The notes below the pieces were generated by a model that searched no databases, was not told the DNA's origin, and saw only the letters and a program-made list of their open reading frames with translations. The translations under genes and the position numbers were made by a program. From Melioribacteraceae bacterium (GTDB lineage: Bacteria; Bacteroidota; Ignavibacteria; Ignavibacteriales; Melioribacteraceae): a stretch of 64,000 bases of DNA. This document shows positions 1-8,301 of the stretch, one piece after another; positions within the stretch are counted from its first letter, which is position 1, and every line of letters begins with the position of its first letter. The stretch is taken from assembly GCA_016927595.1 (NCBI GenBank), contig JAFGMI010000018.1, positions 124,001 through 188,000 on the forward strand, given 5' to 3'.

Positions 1-1152
1 GCCCATCATCTCCGCACCATGTCTGAACCTTCTTCCTTCATGATGCCAGGAGTGGTACATCTCAACTTCCGGGTTTTCATCCCAGCCGTTTAATACCGGA
101 TCGGAATAGAACTTCCCGTCAAGTTCAAGCCTGTCAATTATTCCTGCGGTGGTTAATTTTTTAGTCCAGTAAACAAATTCGCGTCTCATTTCATTGTATT
201 GCAAGTTCACCAGGTCTGCTGTTAAGAAATATACATCCACGAAATCAGGTGAATGGCAGCTTTTACAAACGGACTCCATTCTGCCGCGTTTCATTTTCCA
301 ATCGCCCAGTTTTTCCTCAAACCATACTGTTCTGAAACTCCAGGGAGCCTGTGATTCCCAGGCTAGACGTGCGCTGACATTATGAGTCGTTGGCTGTTTA
401 CCATCAGAATCCATATGACATGTTGTACAAACCGGTACATCGATCGGTATTTGGTCTTCGTCATCTGCGTTAAATGCTAAATCCATATTCTTTTCTGTTG
501 CTCTGAAAATGTTACCGTGCTTTGATTCCAGATAAATTTCTATATGAGGATGATCGGGACCTACATGACACTCCCCACAGGTTTCGGGTTGACGTGCAAC
601 TGCTTTACTGAATGTATGTTTCGCGTGACAAGCATCGCACTCACCCACGCTGCCGTCGGGCCAGGTAACGCCGATATTATGACATTGTTCGCAACCGTTT
701 CTTGTAGCTATAGGAAATTCAAAGACTGCTCTGTCGCCGTTTGACAAAAGCCAGAACTGATGAGCATGTTTACTCTCGGCAAACTCAGCTACTTCCTGCT
801 CGTGACATTCCGCGCAGTCTTTGGGTGTTGGATGCTTTGCAACACGTATATCGCTTTCAGGGCAGAAGAAAGCATCGAAGTCATTTTCTTCAGCGGAGTG
901 GCAATCGATACAGGAGATGTTCTGCTCTGCATGCATACTCTGCTTCCAATGATCAATTGCTTTTACAGCAACACCTTTGCTTGTATGACAATCGACGCAT
1001 CTTTCATTAAGTCCACTCACTTCAATAATCGGCTGGGGCTCTACCGAATGCTTCATTTCTACTCCCGCGATGATAATTAATATCACCACAAGCAGAATGC
1101 TGAATATCCCCACTAACATTTTTTGCGTTTTTAAAGAATCGTGTTCAGCCAT
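1..1152 (-). CDS. Octahaem HAO-family cytochrome c, C-terminus cut by window edge
   Basis: Translation from the ATG at 1152 gives 384 codons and then runs off base 1. A membrane anchor or uncleaved signal lies at residues about 11-31. Eight CXXCH haem sites follow, near residues 52, 81, 113, 154, 172, 192, 242 and 296 (CVDCH, CIDCH, CAECH, CEQCH, CDACH, CGECH, CTTCH, CKSCH). The tail motif RHGAEMMG and the haem order match the second octahaem protein at 6791-8113, so the two are paralogues of the hydroxylamine-oxidoreductase-like octahaem family. It lies 32 bp after the cytochrome b gene in the same direction and probably replaces cytochrome c1 as electron acceptor of the Rieske/b complex. 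The substrate, if it is an enzyme at all, cannot be told. It carries an anchor, which suggests it stays on the periplasmic face. Confidence 0.85.
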   Translation of the reverse strand, partial: MAEHDSLKTQKMLVGIFSILLVVILIIIAGVEMKHSVEPQPIIEVSGLNERCVDCHTSKGVAVKAIDHWKQSMHAEQNISCIDCHSAEENDFDAFFCPESDIRVAKHPTPKDCAECHEQEVAEFAESKHAHQFWLLSNGDRAVFEFPIATRNGCEQCHNIGVTWPDGSVGECDACHAKHTFSKAVARQPETCGECHVGPDHPHIEIYLESKHGNIFRATEKNMDLAFNADDEDQIPIDVPVCTTCHMDSDGKQPTTHNVSARLAWESQAPWSFRTVWFEEKLGDWKMKRGRMESVCKSCHSPDFVDVYFLTADLVNLQYNEMRREFVYWTKKLTTAGIIDRLELDGKFYSDPVLNGWDENPEVEMYHSWHHEGRRFRHGAEMMG

Positions 1153-1184
1153 ATAAAAGCTCCGTAATTACTTTTTTTTTATAA

Positions 1185-2231
1185 TTAAACAAACATTTCA
1201 TACACAGTGAAAAACAGAAATAAAACTGCACATATGCTTCCGAAGAAGTAATGCGTTTTTACTGAAGGATATTTTACTCTGACGTACTCGTCGATGAACG
1301 GCCAGAATGTACCTACTATTATAAATACTATTATGAGGTAAATACCCAGTTTAAGAGGCAATAAATTCAATAGTGCATAAATACCGTAAAAATACCATTC
1401 CGGTTTAATGTGGTTCGGAGTTACGTGGGGGTCTGCCGGTTCTCCCAATCCGGGAGGAAGAATAATCGTTAATGCACTCAGTACGGTTAATAGAAATAAT
1501 CCAATTAACAAAGTATGATAAAAATGCTCCGGGTAAAACGGATACGATTTTTCCTCATGCTCATATCCTTCAAGCTTGGCAACTCCATGAAGCCGCACAA
1601 AAATCAGATGGACTATTAATAAAATGAATAGTATTGCCGGCATAAAAATTACGTGCAAATTAAAGAAGCGGGTTAATGTATTAGCAGTAACTTCGGAACC
1701 GCCTCTAATCGCTTCCAGTACTGCTGATCCGATTAACGGTATTTCTTTAATCATATTTGTACCAACTGTTGCCGCCCAATATGATAATTGATTGTAAACT
1801 AATGAATAACCGGTAAAGCAAAGTGTTAGGGTAGACAGGAAAATTAATACTCCCAAGACCCAGTTTATCTCACGCGGTTTACGATACGCTCTTGTAAAGA
1901 ACACCCTCACCATGTGAAGAAAGATTGCTATAACCATAAGGTTAGATCCCCACCGGTGAACTCCGCGAATGTAAAAGCCCATTTTAACTTCTTCTGTTAC
2001 GTAACGTACGCTTTCATAAGCCATTTCGGGTGAAGGTATATAATAGAAAGTTAAAAGTATTCCGGTAACAACCTGAATAATAAACAAAATCAGGGTCGTA
2101 GCACCAAGCGCATAGTACCAGTGCTTCATATGAGCAGGTATTGGTTCTTTTAACAGTACTTGCAGGGCTTGTGTAGTTTTATCCTTGTCAACTGGTACCC
2201 GTTCCGAAAACCAATTTTTGATTTTTCCCAT
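1185..2231 (-). CDS. Cytochrome b of a bc/b6f-type complex
   Basis: A 348-residue integral membrane protein combining a cytochrome-b6-like N-terminal half with a C-terminal part like subunit IV. Haem-ligand histidines are visible in two helices: HRWGSNLMVIAIFLH (13 residues between) and HVIFMPAILFILLIVH (14 residues between, the b6-type spacing rather than the 13 of mitochondrial cytochrome b). The quinol-oxidation PEWY motif is present in the C-terminal half. It should oxidise quinol and pass one electron to the Rieske cluster. Its start ATG overlaps the Rieske stop (position 2231), showing translational coupling. The protein is a little shorter than a full cytochrome b (about 380-430), so some C-terminal helices are missing. 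The likely electron acceptor gene is the octahaem cytochrome immediately downstream. Confidence 0.93.
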   Translation of the reverse strand: MGKIKNWFSERVPVDKDKTTQALQVLLKEPIPAHMKHWYYALGATTLILFIIQVVTGILLTFYYIPSPEMAYESVRYVTEEVKMGFYIRGVHRWGSNLMVIAIFLHMVRVFFTRAYRKPREINWVLGVLIFLSTLTLCFTGYSLVYNQLSYWAATVGTNMIKEIPLIGSAVLEAIRGGSEVTANTLTRFFNLHVIFMPAILFILLIVHLIFVRLHGVAKLEGYEHEEKSYPFYPEHFYHTLLIGLFLLTVLSALTIILPPGLGEPADPHVTPNHIKPEWYFYGIYALLNLLPLKLGIYLIIVFIIVGTFWPFIDEYVRVKYPSVKTHYFFGSICAVLFLFFTVYEMFV

Positions 2232-2689
2232 TATGATAACCCTCTATTACTTTCATTCATCCACATATAAACCAGATTACCTTCAATTTCGACTTCGAAT
2301 TCGTCCAACGGACGCGGAGGAGGTCCGCTTATTACTTCTCCGTTTGCGCTGAATATTCCTTTGTGACATGCACAATAGAATCTGTTCCGGTAACTTTCCC
2401 ATTTTATTTTACATCCAAGGTGCGTGCAAATTGCAGAGAACACTTTGAAGCCTTCATCCGTTCTAACCAGAAATAGATCATTCTCACCATAAGTAACTTC
2501 CTTGGCTTCGCCGACTTTAATATCATCAACTTTCCCCACCAATAATTTTCGTTTTTTGGCTTCAGCATCACCGGGAAATATGAAATCGAAACCATGTTTA
2601 ATTAATAGAACTGCACTTGCAAACAAGCCGCCTCCCATTAATCCCTTTGCTAGAAACTGACGCCTGTTTTCTTTTTTCTCTTCGTCCAA
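2231..2689 (-). CDS. Rieske [2Fe-2S] subunit of the bc-type complex
   Basis: 152 residues. The N-terminus has NRRQFL followed by a hydrophobic stretch (about residues 15-35), a twin-arginine-type anchor expected for a Rieske protein folded before export. Cluster ligands lie in CTHLGC and CACHKG. The second box is usually CPCHGS, so this one is slightly divergent but keeps both Cys and His. A downstream GPPPRPL proline loop is also typical. It takes an electron from quinol at cytochrome b and hands it to the c-type partner. It is the first gene of the operon Rieske, cytochrome b, octahaem cytochrome. The 285-bp upstream region is shared with a divergent haem-containing chemoreceptor and contains an FNR-like palindrome. 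Confidence 0.93.
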   Translation of the reverse strand: MDEEKKENRRQFLAKGLMGGGLFASAVLLIKHGFDFIFPGDAEAKKRKLLVGKVDDIKVGEAKEVTYGENDLFLVRTDEGFKVFSAICTHLGCKIKWESYRNRFYCACHKGIFSANGEVISGPPPRPLDEFEVEIEGNLVYMWMNESNRGLS

Positions 2690-2828
2690 TTTTGTACCTC
2701 CGGCATATTAAACCTTCATCAAAAGATGGGTTTATCCCAATATTTATGCCACTGCAGATGGGTTTTATTTAACGCACAAACAAAGATTTTTTCGATGGAT
2801 TTACGGAATTATAAATTATTTGGATTGA

Positions 2829-2842
2829 TTGATTTTCGTCAA
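2829..2842. promoter_or_regulatory. FNR/NnrR-type palindrome in divergent promoter region
   Basis: The 14-mer TTGATTTTCGTCAA has the form TTGAT-N4-GTCAA, close to the Crp/Fnr-superfamily consensus TTGAT/C-N4-A/GTCAA. It sits almost midway between the Rieske start (2689) and the chemoreceptor start (2975), about 140-145 bp from each. It could control both transcripts in response to oxygen or nitric oxide. No Fnr-family gene is in the window, so this rests on sequence match and position only. The rest of 2690-2974 is AT-rich and I see no gene in it. Confidence 0.45.
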
Positions 2843-2974
2843 TTAACGGATTTACGTCTATTTTTTAAAAATACATTCATAATTATAAACATTATTATTT
2901 TCCTTACGATAATCCTGCAATAACTTCGAAAACCACGCTCGTTATTTAAGTCTTTGTAATTATCCGGAGCTAGA

Positions 2975-5104
2975 ATGAAATTTAACAACACAAATTACTT
3001 ATCGGTTATCAAATCTTCTCTGCTGACTGGTATTATCTGGATGTTCTTAATCGGTTCCTCATTGATAATGAATATTAAACAGACCGAGAATCACTTTTCG
3101 AATTTGGTTGAAGACCAAGCCAGAGTAATGTTTGAGCATATAGAAATCACCAGAACGTGGAATTCACAGCACGGCGGGGTTTATGTTTATGTAAATGACC
3201 AAACCCAACCGAATGAATATCTGGAAGATCCTGCAAGAGACATTATTACTACCGACGGAAAGTTATTGACAAAAATCAATCCGGCTTTCATGACAAGAAA
3301 CATTTCAAAAGTTGCACGTGATCAAGGCGCAACAGGTTTTCATATTACCAGTTTAAATCCCATAAGACCTGCTAATAAAGCAGACGATTGGGAAACAAGG
3401 GCTTTACAGTCATTTGAAGAAGGTAATCAGGAAAGTTTTGAGCTTATTGAAAACGAAAAGGACTCAGTATTCAGATATATGAAACCTCTTTTTGTTAAAC
3501 AGGGATGTATGAGCTGTCATGAGAAGCAGGGTTACAAAGTTGGTGAAATAAGAGGCGGAATATCCGTAACAATTCCTGCTGCAAGTTTCTTTGCAGCTGC
3601 CAACGATCAGAAATACTCCATTGTGTTTTTACATATAGGAATTTTTCTTTTTGGTCTGATGGGAATTTTTGTTTATCAGCTAAGACTTCACAAAACAACA
3701 TTTGCATTAGATAATCTTCTGCTTCGTGGAATAAATTCTATTGCCGATCACGACTTAAATGACTTGAAAAATGCACTTCAGAGATTATCAGACGGAGATT
3801 TAACGGTTGATTTTGACGTAACCACCGAAGAGTCGAATCTTAACTTAAAGGGTAATGAGAGCAAAATTGAAACCGCTTATAATAAAATGGTTTCTCAGCT
3901 TCAGGATTCCAGCAAATCATTCAAAAAAACAATGGGCAACCTCCGCAAACTAGTTGAAAAGACCAGAAGCAGTGTTCACGAAGTTAATGAGGGAGCTGGT
4001 CATTTAAAAACCATATCAGAACAAACTAAATCAGCCCTGGACAATATTGCTGAAGCTATTAACAGATTATCCATAGGAATCGGCAAGCAGAACGAAGATA
4101 TCCTGCTGGTGAACAGTTCAATTGATCAGATGGCAAACGGAATTAATGGAATTGCAGACGGGGCAAGAGACCAGGCTAATTCGATTAACACCTCGAATAG
4201 ACTTGTCGGTGAAATGGAAAATATTGTTAAAGTGGTAAACAAAAATGTTCAGGAAGGGTACGAAAAATCCGATGATGGAAAAGCCGTTTCAATTAAAGGA
4301 GTTGCTACTATTAAAGAAACAATAGAGGGTATGAACAGTATAAAAACTAAAGTTGATCTTTCAACAGAAAAAGTTAAAAAGATGAACGAACATTCAAAAC
4401 AGATTGGATTAATAATTGAGACTATTGAAGAAATCGCTTCTCAAACAAATTTACTTGCTTTGAATGCTGCAATTGAAGCCGCACGTGCCGGTGAACATGG
4501 TCGCGGTTTTGCCGTTGTTGCCGATGAGGTTTTCAAATTAGCTGAAAAATCTTCCAAAGCGACAAAGGAAATCGGTGCTTTAATAAAAGGTATCCAAACC
4601 ACTATAGATGAAGCATTCACAGCGATGAATCAGGGAAATAAGGAGGTTGAAAGAGGCGTTATATTGGCTGAAGATGCAGGGGAAGCATTCTTCTCAATCA
4701 ACGATGTAATGCAAAATCTAAGTCAGAAAATGAAAATGATTCAGGAGGACTGTTTAATTCTTTCAGCATCTTCAAAAGAAGTGGTTGCAAATACCGAAAA
4801 TGTATCTGCAGTAGTTGAAGAATATTCTGCTTCCACCCAGGAATTAGTACAAAACTCAAATTCAATTGAGAATAATATTCAGAGTATAGCATATGTAAGT
4901 AAAGACAATAATACAAGCGTTTTGGAAGTAGCTTCTGCTACCGAAGAGATGAACAGTCAATTTGAAAGGATTGCCAACTTTATAGCTTCTCTGAATAATA
5001 TGTCCAGTAATCTCAACGAATTAATAGAGAATTTTAAGATTGAAAAAGAGGGTATTTCTGAATGGTCCCGAAGTGAAAAGAAAAGTACAGCGGTTAATTC
5101 CTGA
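2975..5104 (+). CDS. Methyl-accepting chemotaxis protein with c-type haem DUF3365-like sensor domain
   Basis: 709 residues. A TM segment lies at about 15-33. A periplasmic sensor domain (about 35-205) contains one haem site, CMSCH at residues 178-182, followed by [12 protein letters not shown]. This is the arrangement of DUF3365 (Tll0287-like) haem-binding domains. A second TM segment follows (about 213-235). Then come a linker and a long cytoplasmic coiled coil with the conserved chemoreceptor hairpin around [20 protein letters not shown] and [11 protein letters not shown]. The haem suggests sensing of redox state, oxygen or NO in the periplasm. No C-terminal methylesterase-tethering pentapeptide (NWETF-like) is visible. 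No che genes are in the window. It is transcribed divergently from the Rieske operon, and the nitrite-reduction operon lies just downstream in the opposite direction. Confidence 0.9.
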   Translation: MKFNNTNYLSVIKSSLLTGIIWMFLIGSSLIMNIKQTENHFSNLVEDQARVMFEHIEITRTWNSQHGGVYVYVNDQTQPNEYLEDPARDIITTDGKLLTKINPAFMTRNISKVARDQGATGFHITSLNPIRPANKADDWETRALQSFEEGNQESFELIENEKDSVFRYMKPLFVKQGCMSCHEKQGYKVGEIRGGISVTIPAASFFAAANDQKYSIVFLHIGIFLFGLMGIFVYQLRLHKTTFALDNLLLRGINSIADHDLNDLKNALQRLSDGDLTVDFDVTTEESNLNLKGNESKIETAYNKMVSQLQDSSKSFKKTMGNLRKLVEKTRSSVHEVNEGAGHLKTISEQTKSALDNIAEAINRLSIGIGKQNEDILLVNSSIDQMANGINGIADGARDQANSINTSNRLVGEMENIVKVVNKNVQEGYEKSDDGKAVSIKGVATIKETIEGMNSIKTKVDLSTEKVKKMNEHSKQIGLIIETIEEIASQTNLLALNAAIEAARAGEHGRGFAVVADEVFKLAEKSSKATKEIGALIKGIQTTIDEAFTAMNQGNKEVERGVILAEDAGEAFFSINDVMQNLSQKMKMIQEDCLILSASSKEVVANTENVSAVVEEYSASTQELVQNSNSIENNIQSIAYVSKDNNTSVLEVASATEEMNSQFERIANFIASLNNMSSNLNELIENFKIEKEGISEWSRSEKKSTAVNS

Positions 5105-5138
5105 AAACTAAATTACTGAAAATTATGTCTGGTATGCC

Positions 5139-5159
5139 CCGGAATCAGAACGATTCCGG
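5139..5159. terminator. Hairpin between convergent chemoreceptor and cytochrome genes
   Basis: A perfect 8-bp stem, CCGGAATC / GATTCCGG, with a 5-base loop, lies between the stop of the chemoreceptor (5104) and the convergent end of the hexahaem cytochrome (5282). There is no clean T-run on either strand, so termination could be bidirectional but weak, or the hairpin may simply protect the mRNA 3' ends. Confidence 0.4.
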
Positions 5160-5281
5160 AGGTGCCAGCCGTTCCACTGCAAAATGTTTGGAACTCTGCT
5201 CTTCAATTATTTTCCTGAATAACTTTTAAAAAATTATCACTCTTTAAAAATCAAACCGAGATAATTAAATATTTCACGAGT

Positions 5282-6781
5282 TCAATTAAAGGATTTTATA
5301 AACTCCTCTATTAATGTTTCATGGATTAAGGAATCCTGTCCGCTTTCATGAGCAGGTTTTATATATTTAAATGCTTCGTCCGAACTGTACGAAAGAAATG
5401 AATGACACAACGTGCAATCATTATCAATTGATTTTCCGTTGGCGTCAATCATATTGTTGTTATGACATCTGAAACAGCCGGAATTTCTCTTGTGCCCGAT
5501 GAAGTTCGGATAAGAACCCCAAACAATTTTCATCCCAGGATGAATATTTCTATTATACGTTTCCTGGAGTACATTTATAGCTTGATCAATATATTCTTCC
5601 CGGGACATATAAATATTTCGGAAGTTATTTAAATAGAATCTTTCTATCCCGGTTCTGATAGCACGTTCAGCAATACCGTTTGTTGTATAAGTTGCCGACA
5701 GAAAATTTAAAGCCTCTCTTTTTATAAACGGAAGTGATCTATCAATCATACCCTTTCTTATCCGCTCATCGACTGCATCTTCAGGTAATTCATAGATATG
5801 TGTTGCTCTGTTATGGCAATCGACACAGTCCATAATTCTGAAATCATCTTCTGTTAATGCCATTTCGTCAATACCGGCTATGTACTTATTAGTGTACCGC
5901 TTATACGTTCCGTCCTGCTGCAATGATTCTACAAAAATCATCTGTTCCCTTTTATCATCAGAGGATATGTATCTCACCAGATTTTTTGAGGAGATGTGCC
6001 AGTGAATACCTGCTTTTTCCCGATCATACCTGGTATCAATTTTTAAATTAAGTGTGGTGTAGTAGGGAGTAGATAAACTATCCTGAGCATATTTCACTTT
6101 TGTTACAAGTTTGGAACCGTAAAATTTTGACGGCCAATGACACTTCTCACAGGTTTCTCTCGCCGGTCTTAATTGATGAACCGGCGTTGGGATGGGTCGT
6201 TCGTACAAATCGAATGTTGCCGAAACAACCTGCCATGCTCCGTTAAGCTTGGAGCTTACCAGAGCATCTATACCCTCACCTACATGACAATCCACACATA
6301 CAACTCTTGCGTGAGGTGAGGTCTGATAAGTAGTCCATTCCGGGTTCATAACCGAATGACATGCTGTTCCGCAGAACTCGGGTTTATCCATAAAAGTAAG
6401 CGTACGCATGCTGGCCAGAGTTAAAAATAAAATGTTTATAATTGTAAAAGCTGCAATAGTATTAAATAGCTTTGAGCCGACGCGGGAAGCTTCCAGGTCA
6501 TCATCAGTGAACTGCTGGTTTAATATTTCCTTAGTAGTTTTACCCGTTTGTTTTTTATATTTCTGCCAGGCAATCGGTATTAAAATTAAGCCTGCTACAA
6601 ATAGAGTTGGCAGCAGCATATAAGTTATCAACCCGATATATGCGTTAGTGAGAACCCCGCTAAGCCTAAGCAGTTCCAAAAATATAAAAGTAAGAAAGGA
6701 AGAAGTCGTTAAAATAACTCCAACCTTTCCGATTTTATTAACCGAAACGCCCCGAAGAAAATTTAAATATTTTTCTTTCAT
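5282..6781 (-). CDS. Membrane hexahaem cytochrome c, NapC/NirT-like N-terminus
   Basis: 499 residues. Three hydrophobic segments are seen near 22-40, 48-70 and 106-125. The haem sites then begin with CGTACH (residues 137-142), a CX3CH variant instead of CXXCH, in a NapC/NrfH-like context (CHSVM...SPHARV). Five standard sites follow: CVDCH (two), CEKCH, CFRCH and CTLCH, the last two near the C-terminus, giving six in all. The family relation to quinol-oxidising NapC/NrfH proteins is clear for the first 60 residues after the membrane. The rest is a lineage-specific extension. It starts 10 bp after the octahaem cytochrome stop, so the two are almost certainly co-translated. Likely role: membrane quinol dehydrogenase or anchor passing electrons to the octahaem partner. 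Confidence 0.85.
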   Translation of the reverse strand: MKEKYLNFLRGVSVNKIGKVGVILTTSSFLTFIFLELLRLSGVLTNAYIGLITYMLLPTLFVAGLILIPIAWQKYKKQTGKTTKEILNQQFTDDDLEASRVGSKLFNTIAAFTIINILFLTLASMRTLTFMDKPEFCGTACHSVMNPEWTTYQTSPHARVVCVDCHVGEGIDALVSSKLNGAWQVVSATFDLYERPIPTPVHQLRPARETCEKCHWPSKFYGSKLVTKVKYAQDSLSTPYYTTLNLKIDTRYDREKAGIHWHISSKNLVRYISSDDKREQMIFVESLQQDGTYKRYTNKYIAGIDEMALTEDDFRIMDCVDCHNRATHIYELPEDAVDERIRKGMIDRSLPFIKREALNFLSATYTTNGIAERAIRTGIERFYLNNFRNIYMSREEYIDQAINVLQETYNRNIHPGMKIVWGSYPNFIGHKRNSGCFRCHNNNMIDANGKSIDNDCTLCHSFLSYSSDEAFKYIKPAHESGQDSLIHETLIEEFIKSFN

Positions 6782-6790
6782 TTAAGCGCC

Positions 6791-8113
6791 TCAGTTCTTA
6801 GGAAAATATTCTTTATAAAGTTTTTGCAGCTCGTTTGATTTTATTGCCTCTTTTAAGTTTTCGTTTGATTCATTCACCCAGCTGTGAATCGGATCTTCGA
6901 GGAGTTTGTCGATGTATGCATTTACCTCTTTGTCATTATATTCTCTTGCCGCGGGCAAAAACTTCAGATAAAAGTGATGTGCAACTTCATAAATTCCATG
7001 CCACCAGGTGTAATCGGGACCCATCATTGCTGCGCCGTGTCTTGCTCTTCTCCCTTCATGATGCCACAATTCCCAGTAAATCCAGTCTATATCATTTGAA
7101 TAGTCGGCTTCTCTTTCGCGTAACCCTTTTTCACGAATCATATTAATGATATCCGTTGCAGGCTTGGCAAATTTTTCATCATAGAGATTTACAAGTCCGT
7201 CGAATTGATAAAAATGTCCGTTGACAAAAACATCACCATGACACGTACGGCAAACATCTTTCATATTGTTTCTTCTGGAAATGTGATTTTCTTTATACTT
7301 TGAGACAGGCGGTCTTAGAGTCCAATGCAATCTTCTGCCGACATCATGAGAAAGAGCTTGTTTATCTGTTGCTGAGATATGACAAGTTGCGCAAGTAGGA
7401 GCCGTATAATAGTCTCGTCCCACAACCCAGTTTTGAGATTCCAAATTCATCTCGTCTTTATGTGTGTAATAGGTGTTTCCATGTTTGCTTGCTTCGTAAA
7501 CTTCTTTCTGAGGGTGATCTGGACCGAGATGGCATTTGGAACATGATTCAGGCTGACGCGACTGTGCCACACTAAAGGAATGTCTTGTATGACAAGCATT
7601 GCAAGATCCTTTTGAACCATCAGGGTTAATTCTTCCGATTCCGCTATTTGGCCAGCTTTCCCTGGAAAGTTTATTCGGTGAATTCTTATCAATTTTAACC
7701 CGTGCACCATGACAATTTTCACACCCGGTTATTGCCACTTGATGCCCGCCGGCGACATTCGCCAGATAAGCGTCCTCCGACTCTAAAATTTCGGCAGCAG
7801 TTGCATGATAAGATTCACTTACTTGTATAGCTTCTTTTTCATGGCATGTTCCACAATCCTTTGGGGTAACAAGTGTTGCAATGTACGCTCCTTCGTGTAA
7901 AAATGCATCAGCTTCAGTTTGTTCTGCCCCATGACAATTGATGCATGTAACATTGTTCCTTGCATGTGCAGATTCATACCATTGATTATAAAGTCCATGA
8001 CTTTTTTCTTTATGACATACCATACACTTGCCTGCTACATCTGCTGAATATGTTTGCGCCATAAGTAAATTTGCAGAGAATAAGAATATCATAAATAATT
8101 TAAATAGTTTCAT
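6791..8113 (-). CDS. Octahaem HAO-family cytochrome c
   Basis: 440 residues with a cleavable signal peptide (about 1-20, ending LLMAQ). Eight CXXCH sites lie near residues 30, 57, 87, 131, 171, 191, 241 and 288. The C-terminal helical part contains HHEGRRARHGAAMMGPDY and TWWHG, motifs of the hydroxylamine-oxidoreductase-like octahaem family, including the reductive eHao-type proteins. Established family roles are hydroxylamine oxidation, or nitrite/hydroxylamine reduction. Which applies depends on a tyrosine cross-link to the active-site haem, which needs an alignment to decide. The context (nrfH-nrfA upstream, a membrane quinol-dehydrogenase-like cytochrome immediately downstream) favours a reductive, ammonifying role. 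It is soluble and periplasmic, unlike the anchored paralogue at 1-1152. Confidence 0.88.
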   Translation of the reverse strand: MKLFKLFMIFLFSANLLMAQTYSADVAGKCMVCHKEKSHGLYNQWYESAHARNNVTCINCHGAEQTEADAFLHEGAYIATLVTPKDCGTCHEKEAIQVSESYHATAAEILESEDAYLANVAGGHQVAITGCENCHGARVKIDKNSPNKLSRESWPNSGIGRINPDGSKGSCNACHTRHSFSVAQSRQPESCSKCHLGPDHPQKEVYEASKHGNTYYTHKDEMNLESQNWVVGRDYYTAPTCATCHISATDKQALSHDVGRRLHWTLRPPVSKYKENHISRRNNMKDVCRTCHGDVFVNGHFYQFDGLVNLYDEKFAKPATDIINMIREKGLREREADYSNDIDWIYWELWHHEGRRARHGAAMMGPDYTWWHGIYEVAHHFYLKFLPAAREYNDKEVNAYIDKLLEDPIHSWVNESNENLKEAIKSNELQKLYKEYFPKN

Positions 8114-8191
8114 TTAATCTCCTTCTTAGTTCTCAGATTTATCTGGTTTTTTCAACAAATTAATTTATATGATGAGACCTTATTCTCTTTT

Positions 8192-8212
8192 TAATATTTA
8201 TAATGAATATTA
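8192..8212. promoter_or_regulatory. AT-rich inverted repeat upstream of the octahaem gene
   Basis: TAATATT and AATATTA flank a 7-base spacer. They are nested inside an outer pair ATATGAT (8167-8173) / ATCATAT (8213-8219). The element sits 80-100 bp upstream of the octahaem start at 8113. It could be an operator or an mRNA structure. Base composition is so AT-rich that chance is a real alternative. Confidence 0.25.
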
Positions 8213-8264
8213 ATCATATAGTCAATAAAAAAGGTGGTCAGTTTTGTGCTTGAGAATGGAGGGA

Positions 8265-8290
8265 AGGCTGTATTATAATTAATACAGCCT
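8265..8290 (-). terminator. Strong 11-bp hairpin between nrfA and the octahaem gene
   Basis: AGGCTGTATTA / TAATACAGCCT form a perfect 11-bp stem with a 4-base loop, starting 12 bases after the nrfA stop. No T-run follows on the minus strand, so it is not a textbook intrinsic terminator. It may stabilise the nrfA mRNA end or partly separate expression of nrfHA from the downstream octahaem and hexahaem genes. Confidence 0.5.
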
Positions 8291-8301
8291 GTTTGCAGGA
8301 T

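Noticed and set aside
741-1080. Overlapping plus-strand frames opposite the octahaem cytochrome
   Set aside because: They are antisense to eight regularly spaced haem motifs and show no family features or ribosome-binding sites.
2726-2923. 65-residue plus-strand frame in the Rieske/chemoreceptor spacer
   Set aside because: AT-rich Leu/Ile/Phe composition, no ribosome-binding site, and it covers the likely divergent promoters and FNR-like site.
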